Below the pieces are notes generated by a model. The model saw only the letters and a list, made by a program, of their open reading frames with translations. It had not been told where the DNA came from and did not search any database. The translations under genes were made by a program, and so were the position numbers. 64,000 nt of DNA. Source: Oscillospiraceae bacterium (lineage in GTDB: Bacteria; Bacillota; Clostridia; Oscillospirales; Oscillospiraceae). Below, piece after piece: positions 1-8,566 of this stretch. Location: the NCBI GenBank assembly GCA_017412765.1, contig JAFPWN010000045.1, positions 25,624 through 89,623 on the forward strand, read 5' to 3'. The number at the start of each line of letters is the position of its first letter. Position 1 is the stretch's first letter.

Positions 1-863
1 TCAAGGCATTTCTCGCAACGAAGGCCTTTTATTCCGGAGGTGACTGCCGCAGCGTCAGCGTACAAACGCAGCGTGTTTTCCCGATCGCTGAAGCTGATTG
101 ATTTGATTCCTGTCCGATCGATCCGGTTTTTCAGCAGGCACATGCTTTCGCTGTATCCAATGTAACCCTGATCTGCTCCGGAATCATACGCCATCGCGAC
201 GCCGGTGTTATCATCATGCTTGTGCGAATCGATCGCCAGACGGTCAATAAGCAGCATGATGTCCTCCGGGTCGCTGTAAGCGGAAGAATTGGCTTCACCC
301 TGAATATCCGCGGCTGCTTCGGCAATATACTGCGGCCTGTTCATGGGATCCTCTGAGTTTATGACGAGGATTTCCGATGCGTCAGACAGATCGGTGATAT
401 GCGCTGCTGCGGCAAGCTTTTCACTATCAAGATCATAAATCAGGAAATTTCCACAGAGGAAGATAGGTATTCCGTAAAGATTATCCCCTACGGCGAACCC
501 ATCCAGCGCGAAGGGGAAAATGTCCTCCGAATCCTTCACGGCGTTACGGCTGATCGGACGAATCCGTTTGTTTGCTATAAGCGTATCACGCAGAGAGGCG
601 TCGTACATGATGACGTCTATGCCTTCCGGGACTCCGTCTAAGTAACAGTCCCATTCCGCGCGAACAAGCTTTATTTCCGGCTCGACTTCAGCCCAACGGC
701 TCTCAATAAGCTCCTGATAGTAACCGACATCGGGCAAATACGGAAATACCGCGTAAGTCAGGGTGTCAACCCGCTCCACGCCGCAAGCGGAGGTTGGCAG
801 TATTATGGCAAGCGCAATGACAGCTGTGAAGCACTTCTTTAATATGAGTCTGATTTTTACCAT
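1..863 (-). CDS. Thiaminase I-like lipoprotein, 3' end outside window
   Basis: The reading frame is open from an ATG at 863 to the left edge (287 residues visible). AGGAGG lies 7 nt before the ATG. A lipoprotein signal ends in the lipobox PTSAC, so the protein is probably anchored outside the membrane. The mature part resembles thiaminase I (thiamine pyridinylase), an enzyme with a periplasmic-binding-protein fold that cleaves thiamine at the methylene bridge. Resemblances are YAVFPYLPDVGYYQELIESR near the start, EWDCYLDGVPEGIDVIMYD, IPIFLCGNFLIYD containing the position of the catalytic Cys, and GYIGYSESM containing the Glu expected to activate it. It lies 31 nt downstream of the lipoprotein gene ending at 895 and may share its transcript. 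A thiamine- or pyrimidine-binding protein without lytic activity is the alternative, but retention of both key residues favours an enzyme. Confidence 0.72.
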   Translation of the reverse strand, partial: MVKIRLILKKCFTAVIALAIILPTSACGVERVDTLTYAVFPYLPDVGYYQELIESRWAEVEPEIKLVRAEWDCYLDGVPEGIDVIMYDASLRDTLIANKRIRPISRNAVKDSEDIFPFALDGFAVGDNLYGIPIFLCGNFLIYDLDSEKLAAAAHITDLSDASEILVINSEDPMNRPQYIAEAAADIQGEANSSAYSDPEDIMLLIDRLAIDSHKHDDNTGVAMAYDSGADQGYIGYSESMCLLKNRIDRTGIKSISFSDRENTLRLYADAAAVTSGIKGLRCEKCL

Positions 864-894
864 AGCGTAACCTCCTGCGCGATAGACTGCGCGC

Positions 895-1899
895 TCAGTC
901 TACATAGTCCCACACGTTCAAGGTTTCGTCTGTGCGCTGTTCCTCCTCGATGATGCCGGGAACGAACTCGGTCACATAGGTCTCACCGGTGCTCCTATCG
1001 ATATAATAACGATTTATAGAGCCCGTGTATGAGCGGTAGAGAACGACGATTTCCTGCTCATCGCTTGAAGATACATCCCAATAAATCGGGTACTCTTCGG
1101 CTTTAACCTTGTCCTCAAGCTCAGGATTGGCGCTGTAGCAATACTTCTGAATGGCGGCGACCGCCTGCTCGTCGGTCAGCTCGTTTGTACCGGTTCTCTT
1201 AATCGCCGACAGAGTATTAACCATATACGCGAAGCGCCGTCCAAAGCCCTCCGCGCCCTCAATCGCGTAGTGCGCCCAGGCGATACGGCAGCCGTCAGAC
1301 GCGGGGATGACATACACCATTTGCAGCATGTCGGGTGAAAAACCGCCGCCCTTGACCTCGGAAGCGTCGATACGGATACACTCACCGGCGCCCTCCAGCG
1401 TGAAATTCTCAGTTATGAGCTCATACTCCTTGGAAAGCTCCTCGCTGATAGATGCGGCGACGGTATCGGTGTCCTTCGAGCTGTAGGTCACTTCAAGATA
1501 GTTCTCAGGATTTTCAGGATCGTCCCAGCCTGAAATGAAGCGCTCGCGGTGTGGTTTGCTCTGCCGCACGAAGGATTCATAGTCATAGTCCATCTCGATT
1601 CCAATTGCCTCGTTCCGAATATGCTCATATTGTACGGTCTCTTCCATGCCCTCCAGTATGATGACTGTTTCAAAGCGCTCGCCGTCCTGACGGCTGGGTT
1701 CCGCCGCGGGTGTCTCAGAAGGCGCGGTCGGTTCTGAGTTTTCTACAGGCTTTTGGGTATCCTCAACAGGGGCCTGCTGCATGTCCTCAGAGGCTGCCGG
1801 CTCGTCGCCGGGCGTTTTGATTTCAGTGGTAAGGGCATTCGCACAACCGCCAAGCGCGAGTGCGGCGGCAATAGTCAATGAAATAACTACTTTTTTCAT
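895..1899 (-). CDS. Secreted lipoprotein of unknown function, copy 1
   Basis: This 334-residue protein has a lipoprotein signal (ALALGGCAN), an acidic Pro/Glu/Thr-rich linker to about residue 80, and a globular part of unrecognised family. I chose the ATG at 1899 because GGAGG lies just upstream (1906-1910); a longer frame from 1935 lacks such a site. A nearly identical paralogue lies at 37302-38312 in the same orientation, with matching upstream sequence as far as a tRNA 3' end. The two form a direct repeat of about 1.1 kb bracketing the accessory region. Downstream, only this copy is followed by the thiaminase-like gene. No catalytic motif was recognised. Confidence 0.8.
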   Translation of the reverse strand: MKKVVISLTIAAALALGGCANALTTEIKTPGDEPAASEDMQQAPVEDTQKPVENSEPTAPSETPAAEPSRQDGERFETVIILEGMEETVQYEHIRNEAIGIEMDYDYESFVRQSKPHRERFISGWDDPENPENYLEVTYSSKDTDTVAASISEELSKEYELITENFTLEGAGECIRIDASEVKGGGFSPDMLQMVYVIPASDGCRIAWAHYAIEGAEGFGRRFAYMVNTLSAIKRTGTNELTDEQAVAAIQKYCYSANPELEDKVKAEEYPIYWDVSSSDEQEIVVLYRSYTGSINRYYIDRSTGETYVTEFVPGIIEEEQRTDETLNVWDYVD

Positions 1900-1933
1900 A
1901 TTTTCCTCCAAAAAAATGGCGTTTACTTTTTGC

Positions 1934-1968
1934 AAAGAAAACCGCCGATTTCCTCGACGGTTTTCTTT
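1934..1968 (-). terminator. Hairpin after the tRNA 3' half
   Basis: The 11-nt arms AAAGAAAACCG and CGGTTTTCTTT flank a 13-nt loop immediately downstream (minus strand) of the tRNA 3' end. The same hairpin, with the same relation to a tRNA 3' end, recurs at 38344-38378. It probably ended the tRNA transcript before the duplication. Confidence 0.5.
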
Positions 1969-1969
1969 A

Positions 1970-2014
1970 TGGCACGCCTGATGCGATTCGAACGCACGAC
2001 CCCCAGAGTCGGAG
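1970..2014 (-). pseudogene. 3' half of a tRNA-Arg-like gene, broken at the anticodon loop
   Basis: On the minus strand this segment reads as anticodon loop CTCCGAC (anticodon CCG), 3' anticodon stem TCTGG, variable loop, T arm with TTCGAAT, acceptor strand CAGGCGT, discriminator G and CCA. No matching 5' half follows: the adjacent sequence cannot pair with TCTGG. The break is at the anticodon loop, as at 38739. Its stem bases do not match the 5' half at 38739-38777, so it derives from a related but different tRNA gene. Confidence 0.65.
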
Positions 2015-2090
2015 TTATCAGGCTAGTTTCAAAAATTCAGTATTTATGAGGGTTTGCGGCTTTTTAGACCGGTATTCAAAGCTTAACAGA

Positions 2091-2158
2091 ACCGCCGCTA
2101 AGCCCTGTAAACACTGGCTTCGCGGTGGTTATTCAGAATAGTAGTCAAATAGTAGTCA
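2091..2158. repeat. Hairpin plus paired AGTAGTCA repeats (att/arm-like site)
   Basis: A stem of about 13 bp (CCGCCGCTAAGCC with GGCTTCGCGGTGG) is followed by two AGTAGTCA repeats at 2140-2158. A diverged copy of the whole block lies at 20864-20930 in the same orientation, and the paired repeat alone recurs at 38632-38651 beside the tRNA. Such paired short repeats beside a tRNA remnant resemble tyrosine-integrase arm-binding sites. The stretch 2015-2090 shows nothing else. Confidence 0.5.
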
Positions 2159-2200
2159 GGGAGCTAATCTAACGTCAGAGCGGACAAAACAAAATGCGCC

Positions 2201-3640
2201 TTAGTAGAGGGAAACCATAGCAAGATACTCCTCCCATGGGTTCACAGCGCAGCCAGCGCCGTCGCGGTAGATGGACCAATCGGATCTCGGTATAAAAACT
2301 CGTATGCCCTCCGTGCCGTCAAAGGTATGATCTGTTACCATAAGCATAGTTTCCCGATGCTCGATAACGAGACGCTGAACTCCCTTCGCGCCGCTGAAGA
2401 AGTTATCCGGAAGGGATTCAACGCTTGCGGGAATTGACAGCTCCCGGAGCCTTTCTGAACCGTTCAGGGCGTTTTCAGCGAAGCCGACAACGGGCTTTCC
2501 ATCGAATAAGGACGGAACTGTCAGGCTCTCGCTTTTCGTCCCGTTTTCCGTGAGCCCAGACACTATATATCCCGCGCCGTCTGCAATCGGGGAAAATTTA
2601 AAGGCGTCGGCGTCCCCTTCGGCGGCTGCAGCCGCGGCGCTCACCGGCTCCGGCATTTCCGGGAGAGCGACGTCAACAGGCGAGCTGCACCCAAGATACG
2701 CGAGAATATCCGCCGCCAGCTCCGCCGTTCTTACCACGGCTCCGGCGGAGTTAAGGTGCAGATTTGAATCGTAGAACCAGTCTCCTTCAAGAATATAGTT
2801 GTTGGGGTCTGAGATAACGGGGCAGTTAAAGCTCTCGTTTACAAGGGTGAAGTATTCGCCCACAGACTCCTGTGAGGCGTCCTGCACAGCCAGAGCGTTC
2901 ACCGGACTGAAGCTCACGGCGACCTGGGCTCCAACGCCGTTCGCGCAGCTGATGAAACCGTTTACCTCCTCAATAAAGGCGTCATCTATGGTTACTGCTG
3001 AAAAATCAATGGGTACGGCGGTATCGAAGCCAAGCTGCATTATATTTCCGGGGCGGTCATAGATCATATCGCAGCGCTCGCTAAAGCTGGATTTTGCATA
3101 AGCGTCTCCGGAACCCGGGTTTTCGCCGCTTTCCCAAAGCTCATATCGCTCCTGAAGGTAGGGGACCAGGCTTCCTGCAAGCTCACGCTTCATATCATAT
3201 GTAAGCGGCATAATGAGTGACTTGTCATTCTCTGCGCATTTGAGAAAGGCCATCGCGCCAAAGTATGTACTCATCACGGAGCTGAGCGGCTCAACGACTA
3301 TTACCGCCATATCACCCTCCCGCAGCTCGCCCTTACTAAGCTCCAGCATTGCCGAGGTCCCTACCGCTCCGTAAAGGCCGAAGGGGCATACGGTATAATA
3401 GAAGCCTTTTTCCCGCAGTATGTTTTCCAGAAGCTCGCCGTTTAAGCCGAAGGCCACGTCGCTGTTTCCGATTATCAGGAGCCTTTTCCCGTCAGAGTTC
3501 CTGAGCCGCGAATACATTTCGGAAAGCTCCGCGTAGTATGTCTCTCCGTAGACCTCCGGCAGCGCCGCGCCTGACGCAAGGAGAAACGACGGGAGAATAA
3601 GCGCCAGGGTAATGGCGGCAATTATGTTTCCAAGCTTCAT
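2201..3640 (-). CDS. SGNH-like surface protein with C-terminal leucine-rich repeat
   Basis: Start ATG at 3640 overlaps the stop of the preceding gene (ATGA). The 479-residue protein has an N-terminal hydrophobic signal or anchor and then a DltD/AlgX-like SGNH domain. RLLIIGNSDVAFGLN (Ser block) lies near residue 55 and WFYDSNLHLNSAGA (Asp/His block) near 305. The end (from about 365) is a BspA-type leucine-rich repeat (LTVPSLFDGKPVVGFAENAL and following). SGNH partners of MBOAT proteins usually complete acyl transfer to a polysaccharide outside the membrane. It is the last gene of the 9204-to-2201 cassette. Role is inferred from family and neighbours; the acceptor is unknown. Confidence 0.72.
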   Translation of the reverse strand: MKLGNIIAAITLALILPSFLLASGAALPEVYGETYYAELSEMYSRLRNSDGKRLLIIGNSDVAFGLNGELLENILREKGFYYTVCPFGLYGAVGTSAMLELSKGELREGDMAVIVVEPLSSVMSTYFGAMAFLKCAENDKSLIMPLTYDMKRELAGSLVPYLQERYELWESGENPGSGDAYAKSSFSERCDMIYDRPGNIMQLGFDTAVPIDFSAVTIDDAFIEEVNGFISCANGVGAQVAVSFSPVNALAVQDASQESVGEYFTLVNESFNCPVISDPNNYILEGDWFYDSNLHLNSAGAVVRTAELAADILAYLGCSSPVDVALPEMPEPVSAAAAAAEGDADAFKFSPIADGAGYIVSGLTENGTKSESLTVPSLFDGKPVVGFAENALNGSERLRELSIPASVESLPDNFFSGAKGVQRLVIEHRETMLMVTDHTFDGTEGIRVFIPRSDWSIYRDGAGCAVNPWEEYLAMVSLY

Positions 3641-5421
3641 TTTCCATCCACCCAAAGTCCGTCGCGTGAAAGCTGCGACTTAATATCCCTTATCCAAACT
3701 CTTGTGCAGTTCTGAGCCGGTATCGTCAGAAGATGATAAACCGTGTCATAAAAGTCCGCGTCGTGATAGATAAAGTCATAGATTTCACTTATGACGGCGA
3801 CGCCGTTCATACAGGAGAATTTCTCCGTGTAAAGCTTCCCCATAAGCGCTATGTTCCCTTGCTGCTCCTCGGGAACGCTCTCTATGTCTATCGAGGCGTA
3901 AGAGACGTAAATGCGGGCGCCCCTTTCCGTAAACAAACCGTATTCCTCCTCAAGCCTTGACAGGTCGGAAAGATAATCCGGATCGAGGAGGACTGTATCT
4001 ACAAGTTTTTCGGCGCTCTTATCGCGGTAATACGGTATGGAGCCGGTCTCGTCAAAATACTCGTAACCCTTGCTGTCGTGGTAAATATCCGTATATCTTC
4101 CGCCGGGCTTTTTCTTGTCGAGATACAGCCGGAGGCTCTCTAAAACTCCGCCGTCGAAGCGGCGCATATCGAGAAGAGAGACAAGGTCATAGTTATACTC
4201 CATGGCGCACCAGAGCTTATCATCGTATTTTGAAAGCCCGGTGGTCAGAAGAAGCTGCTGTGAGCTGGAAATTTCCGGGGTATGAATGATTATATCGTTT
4301 TCGGTGATGAAATTCGCCATAAGCTCCATTTGAAAAATAGAACTGGTGACGCCGTTAAGTCCCATGTTGATTACGGTAAAGCTGCCGTCAAACGCTTTCT
4401 GCGCATCCGGGCCTATGAGGTTATACCACATGGAGCAGCCGCCATAAAAAACGAGGCGTTTTTCGCCCATAGTGGTTATAAGAAGATCCAGCTTATCCGC
4501 CAGTACGCTCTCGCGTCGGAAGGAATAGCCGTATGGATCCTCAATGGCGCTTATTCTCAGGGTCGAGAGATTATCGCACCCGGCAAAGCAGCCGTCGGTA
4601 ATGTACTCGATGTTGTCAAAAAAGCTCAGAACCCGCAGCTTAGCGCCGGCAAAGGCGTTTTCCTCTACGGAGACAATGCTTTTCGGCAGTATTACGCTCT
4701 CCGCGCCGCAGTCCTTAAAGGCACTCTCCCCGATGACCGTGACGGGATATCCGCCAAGAGCTTCGGGTATTACAAGGGTCGTTTCGCCGCCGGAATATCC
4801 CGTTATCCTCGCGGAGTTGTCCGAAATTTCGTATGTAAAAAGCTCCGGCTCCGTCCACTTCGCCCACTGGGCGTAGAGCGTCAAACTGTCGCTGACGGTG
4901 ACACGGCTCCCCAGACCGACTCTGTCTCCGGTGCCGTCCGGTTCTGTGTTCCAACAAGTGAGGGTATAGCCCTCCCAGGTGAAGATATCGGTGCCGATTG
5001 ATACGTTTGGCCGCGTATGATAGCTAATATCGTAGCTTCTTACAACGCTTTTTCCCTCGCCGGTGGCGGAATCGCCGCCGTTTGCGATATATGTTACCGT
5101 GCGTGTGTGGTTTGAGAGCGTCAGCCTGACGCGCGTCGGGTAGCGGACGTCAACAAGCTCCAGCTTAGTAAGCCCGTGCGCCGGTGAGATGCGGTATTCC
5201 CCGGTGTAATCCGTTTCGGTAACCTCGTAACCGGAATCGGTTTCAATTAAAAAGCTGGCGTCCGATCCCGGCTTTAGAGAGACGGAGCTTACCTCTATCG
5301 TGTAGTGTTCCCCGTCCATAACAAGCGCCGTGACCTCCGTTGAGGGCGGCGCTTTTTTGCCGCAGGAGGAGAGGCACAAGGCTGCTGTAAGTATTATAAA
5401 GGTTGTAATAAGCTTTTTCAC
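3637..5421 (-). CDS. SGNH-like lipoprotein with InlB-type repeat and leucine-rich repeats
   Basis: I chose GTG at 5421 because AGGAGG lies 7 nt upstream, overlapping the MBOAT stop. The protein has a lipoprotein signal (ALCLSSCGK), a beta-rich segment, and an InlB/Flg_new-type repeat around residues 130-190 ending SLTLYAQW. BspA-type leucine-rich repeats follow (IGESAFKDCGAESVILP). The last part is an SGNH-like domain beginning RLVFYGGCSMWYNLIG. In the SGNH block GGCS occupies the place of GDS, and a typical C-terminal DxxH is not obvious, so activity is uncertain. It is translationally coupled to the second SGNH gene, as DltD-like proteins are to MBOAT genes. The repeats suggest binding to a surface polymer or protein. 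Confidence 0.7.
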   Translation of the reverse strand: MKKLITTFIILTAALCLSSCGKKAPPSTEVTALVMDGEHYTIEVSSVSLKPGSDASFLIETDSGYEVTETDYTGEYRISPAHGLTKLELVDVRYPTRVRLTLSNHTRTVTYIANGGDSATGEGKSVVRSYDISYHTRPNVSIGTDIFTWEGYTLTCWNTEPDGTGDRVGLGSRVTVSDSLTLYAQWAKWTEPELFTYEISDNSARITGYSGGETTLVIPEALGGYPVTVIGESAFKDCGAESVILPKSIVSVEENAFAGAKLRVLSFFDNIEYITDGCFAGCDNLSTLRISAIEDPYGYSFRRESVLADKLDLLITTMGEKRLVFYGGCSMWYNLIGPDAQKAFDGSFTVINMGLNGVTSSIFQMELMANFITENDIIIHTPEISSSQQLLLTTGLSKYDDKLWCAMEYNYDLVSLLDMRRFDGGVLESLRLYLDKKKPGGRYTDIYHDSKGYEYFDETGSIPYYRDKSAEKLVDTVLLDPDYLSDLSRLEEEYGLFTERGARIYVSYASIDIESVPEEQQGNIALMGKLYTEKFSCMNGVAVISEIYDFIYHDADFYDTVYHLLTIPAQNCTRVWIRDIKSQLSRDGLWVDGK

Positions 5422-5431
5422 GCCGCCCCTC

Positions 5432-6862
5432 CTAAAACTGAAAATAGGCAAAGCCCGCGGCGGCCTCCGTCTCAAGGAGAGCAAGCCAGCTGATGGCTAT
5501 TATAGTAATAATAAGCGCCGCGCTCAATACCCGCCTTGCGGTGTCGGTATCGTCCTTCGCCGGCGGCAGATCGTAGTTTCCCCAGTCGTAGAGCCGCGCC
5601 ATGGCGGTTATCGTAAGGAGAATGAGCGCCAGCGTCAGTCCGTTTATACCCATCTGAGAAAAGGATACGTCTATCCCGGTTTCCCATCCGAAAATCAGGC
5701 GCGAGAAAATGACCCCGATCTCACCGACGGAGGAGGCGCGGAACATAAGCCCCGCCGGGATATAGAAAATAAACATCAGCACCCGGCGCGTCAGAACCGC
5801 AAGGGGCCTCTCGTTGCGGATGTTCCTTTTGAACGTCGAATCCAGTATGACGCACGAAGCCGAGTATAAGCCCCACAGAACGTATGTCCAGCTGGCTCCA
5901 TGCCACAGCCCGCAAAGGGCGAAAACAATGAGGGTATTCAGCATCCTACACCATTTGCCCCTTCTGCTCCCGCCCAGCGGGATATAGAGATACTGAGTAA
6001 ACCAGCGGTTGAGGCTTATGTGCCAGCGCCGGAAGTATTCAGAGGGGCTTTGGGAGGTATAGGGCCTGTCAAAATTGCGCGTGAGCCTTATGCCCATGAG
6101 CCGGGCGGATCCGGCGGCGATCTCCGAATATCCGGCAAAATCACAGTATATCTGGAGGCAGAACATCGCCCCCGCGCAGAGCACCGCGAAAGCGCCGGCC
6201 CCGGATAGGTTTGAGTAAACCCTGTTAACATAGATGCCTAAAAGATCCGCGACGGCGCACTTCCGGAAAAAACCGCATAAGAGCAGCCTGATCCCTGCCC
6301 GGATATCCTCGGCATCGGCGCGCCTTTCGCTCTTAAGCTGCGGCAGCAGCTTCCCGGGCGGCTCGATGGGGCCTGCCACAAGCTGGGGAAAGTAAACGAC
6401 AAACAGTGCGTACCAGCCCAGGTGACGCTCCGCCTTAAAATCCCCTCTGTAAACGTCGATGACGTATGAGAGAGTCTGGAAGGTATAAAATGAGATGCCG
6501 ATGGGAAGCAGGATATCAATAAAGAAGCTGTCGCTGCGGCCAGTCAGGAAATTTGACACCGTCAGTACCGTACCGACGAAAAAATTGAAATATTTAAAAA
6601 AGGCCAATATTCCGAGGCACACAGCCAGCGTAAGCGCTAACAGAAGCTTTTTCCTGCAGGGGTAACGTTCCATCAGAAGCGCGGCACTGTAGGAGACCAG
6701 CGTTGTAATGAGCAGCAGGACTATGAGCCACGGGTTCCAGTACATATAGAAGAAATACGAGGCTGCCAGCAGCCAAATCCAGCGGTATTTTTGCGGCATA
6801 AAGCGGTCGACTGCCACAACTACCGGCAGGAAAATAAGAAAGGGAAGGGAGTTGAAGCTCAC
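5432..6862 (-). CDS. MBOAT-family O-acyltransferase (AlgI/DltB-like)
   Basis: This 476-residue polytopic membrane protein has the MBOAT signature: PIGISFYTFQTLSYVIDVYR, then YFPQLVAGPIE, then ALCGLWHGASWTYVLWG, which carries the conserved His. In AlgI, DltB and relatives this family moves an activated acyl or aminoacyl group across the membrane for attachment to an exported glycan or teichoic acid. Its start overlaps the small membrane protein gene by 4 nt and its stop overlaps the ribosome site of the SGNH lipoprotein, so the genes are translationally linked. The acyl donor is presumably made by the ANL ligase at 7112-8566. Confidence 0.9.
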   Translation of the reverse strand: MSFNSLPFLIFLPVVVAVDRFMPQKYRWIWLLAASYFFYMYWNPWLIVLLLITTLVSYSAALLMERYPCRKKLLLALTLAVCLGILAFFKYFNFFVGTVLTVSNFLTGRSDSFFIDILLPIGISFYTFQTLSYVIDVYRGDFKAERHLGWYALFVVYFPQLVAGPIEPPGKLLPQLKSERRADAEDIRAGIRLLLCGFFRKCAVADLLGIYVNRVYSNLSGAGAFAVLCAGAMFCLQIYCDFAGYSEIAAGSARLMGIRLTRNFDRPYTSQSPSEYFRRWHISLNRWFTQYLYIPLGGSRRGKWCRMLNTLIVFALCGLWHGASWTYVLWGLYSASCVILDSTFKRNIRNERPLAVLTRRVLMFIFYIPAGLMFRASSVGEIGVIFSRLIFGWETGIDVSFSQMGINGLTLALILLTITAMARLYDWGNYDLPPAKDDTDTARRVLSAALIITIIAISWLALLETEAAAGFAYFQF

Positions 6863-7092
6863 TTTATCACCCCCATTATGAAAACGAGGTAGATAAGCAG
6901 AGCGAGCGCCGCCTCCCTCAGTGAAGCGCCTGTCAGGACGGCGTATGCCGTTGCGCCGAGGACGATCGCTCCCGCGGCGTAGGTGAATATACCATGCGTA
7001 TCACGCTTCACGCGGTCAAAGATGAGAAGAAACGCCGCGAGAGCGTATAACGCTATAATAACAGGGCTTTCAAGTATTACGCTCCCACTCAC
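6859..7092 (-). CDS. Small three-helix membrane protein in the acylation cassette
   Basis: The 77-residue protein consists almost entirely of three hydrophobic stretches (about residues 5-23, 34-52 and 56-76). It lies between the ligase and the MBOAT gene and overlaps the latter by 4 nt. The position recalls small membrane partners such as DltX, but no sequence motif supports that. It is not an acyl carrier protein: there is no DSL-type phosphopantetheine site and it is far too hydrophobic. Confidence 0.65.
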   Translation of the reverse strand: MSGSVILESPVIIALYALAAFLLIFDRVKRDTHGIFTYAAGAIVLGATAYAVLTGASLREAALALLIYLVFIMGVIK

Positions 7093-7111
7093 GGTTTTCC
7101 CCCTTTCAGAT

Positions 7112-8566
7112 TTATTGAAACAGCCTTCTGACCGCTTGCTTATCGACCTTCCCCGAGGCCGTCATGGGCAGCGCGTCAAGTAAAAGTATTTTTGCGGGCA
7201 TTTCGGGCTTTGTAAGAACTCTCGACAGCTCCGGGACGATATCGCAATCGCCGCCTAAAACCACGGCGGCGCAGGGGACCTCCCCCACATTGACGTCGGC
7301 AGCGCCGACCACCGCAGCGTCCAGTACGCCCGGAAGGGCTTTTATGGCGTTTTCAATCTTCACGGCGGATAGATTTACGCCGTTTCTTATGATGATATCC
7401 TTTTTCCGTCCGATGATGTGGAGATAACCCATATCGTCTATGTAACCGATGTCTCCGGTGTGAAGCCGCCTTTCCGGGTCTATCGCTTCCGCCGTGGCGC
7501 GCTCGTCCCGGTAATAGCCCGGCGTAACGGCGGGAGCGCGAACGGTTATTTCGCCGTCAGCCTCAATTTTAACGTCGTATCCGGGAATCGGCTTTCCGAC
7601 GCTGTTCGCCCTCGCCTCCCGCGGCTCCGTTTTCGGCGCGCCGGAAATAGCGATGCACTCCGACATACCGTAAACCGGCAGGAGCTTCAACCCGAGAGTG
7701 TCTTCAATAAACTCAAAGTCCATTCCCGAAAGGGGCGCCCCGGCGATGACCCCGACTCTGAGAGAGCTAAGGTCGGCGCCGCTCTCAAGCTTAAAGCGTG
7801 CCAGCTTCAGAGCGTAGCTCGGGACGCCGTCAAGCCGCGTTATGCGGTATTTTTCTATGCACCCGGCGACGTACTCCACCTCGACGGATTTCGGGAAGAA
7901 TATCTTATACCGGCATACTACCCCAACGAATATGACCGCAAGTCCGAAAACGTGGTGAATGGGCAGGCACTCCATCTGGACGTCGTCCGGCTCGTAGCAT
8001 CCAACGAAGGAATAGTGGCGGACGTGGCTCAGAATATTGAACTGGCTGAGGACCACACCCTTTGAGCGCCCTGTGGAGCCGGATGTAAAAATTATCACAG
8101 CGGGCTTTCCAATATCGATATCCGTATTGAACTTCGGCGCCGCCGGATTATTTATCTTATTTATGCCGAATTCCGCGCCGTTTACCGTCCAGCAGCCTGC
8201 GGCGGAAATACCGCCGCCGGAAGCCTCGTTTGTTATTACAAAATCCGGCGCGATATCCATACTCAGCCCGGCAAGATAGCCGGAAACGTTATCGTGCGGG
8301 TCTGTCAGCGCCACGGTTGCGCCCAAGAACTCGAGGCTGAGCCATAAAATGGCCGTATCGAGACTCCTCGTAGCTCTCAGGGCAACGAGGCTCGATTCCC
8401 TCAGCCCCAAATCATAGAGCCTGTTCGCTATGCTGACGCAGGTATAGAGGCATTCCGCAACGGTAAAGGAGCGGCTTTCGTCAAAGAGGAACGCGTCGTT
8501 CGGGCGCTCTTCGGCGTAGCCGAAAAGGTGGCTGTAAAGGTTTTTAAGCTCTGTCATACCATCCAC
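7112..8566 (-). CDS. ANL-superfamily acyl/aminoacyl-AMP ligase (DltA-like)
   Basis: The 484-residue protein carries the adenylation motifs in order: phosphate loop IIFTSGSTGRSKGVVLS near 160, LPVYGMSE near 300, RLHTGDIGYID near 375, GRKKDIIIRNGVN near 395, and the catalytic Lys in PMTASGKVDKQ near 470. It should activate a carboxylic acid or amino acid with ATP and pass it to a thiol. Its start overlaps the CAT-like gene, and the MBOAT pair follows. No DltC-like carrier gene is visible in the cassette, so the thiol acceptor may be CoA or a carrier encoded elsewhere. The substrate cannot be read from the sequence. Confidence 0.85.
   Translation of the reverse strand: MDGMTELKNLYSHLFGYAEERPNDAFLFDESRSFTVAECLYTCVSIANRLYDLGLRESSLVALRATRSLDTAILWLSLEFLGATVALTDPHDNVSGYLAGLSMDIAPDFVITNEASGGGISAAGCWTVNGAEFGINKINNPAAPKFNTDIDIGKPAVIIFTSGSTGRSKGVVLSQFNILSHVRHYSFVGCYEPDDVQMECLPIHHVFGLAVIFVGVVCRYKIFFPKSVEVEYVAGCIEKYRITRLDGVPSYALKLARFKLESGADLSSLRVGVIAGAPLSGMDFEFIEDTLGLKLLPVYGMSECIAISGAPKTEPREARANSVGKPIPGYDVKIEADGEITVRAPAVTPGYYRDERATAEAIDPERRLHTGDIGYIDDMGYLHIIGRKKDIIIRNGVNLSAVKIENAIKALPGVLDAAVVGAADVNVGEVPCAAVVLGGDCDIVPELSRVLTKPEMPAKILLLDALPMTASGKVDKQAVRRLFQ

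Noticed and set aside
4282..5001. 239-codon plus-strand frame opposite the SGNH lipoprotein
   Set aside because: No domain, and the complementary gene has a signal peptide, repeats and coupled neighbours.
6859..7092. Small gene as a DltC-like acyl carrier protein
   Set aside because: The product is three hydrophobic helices without a phosphopantetheine Ser motif.
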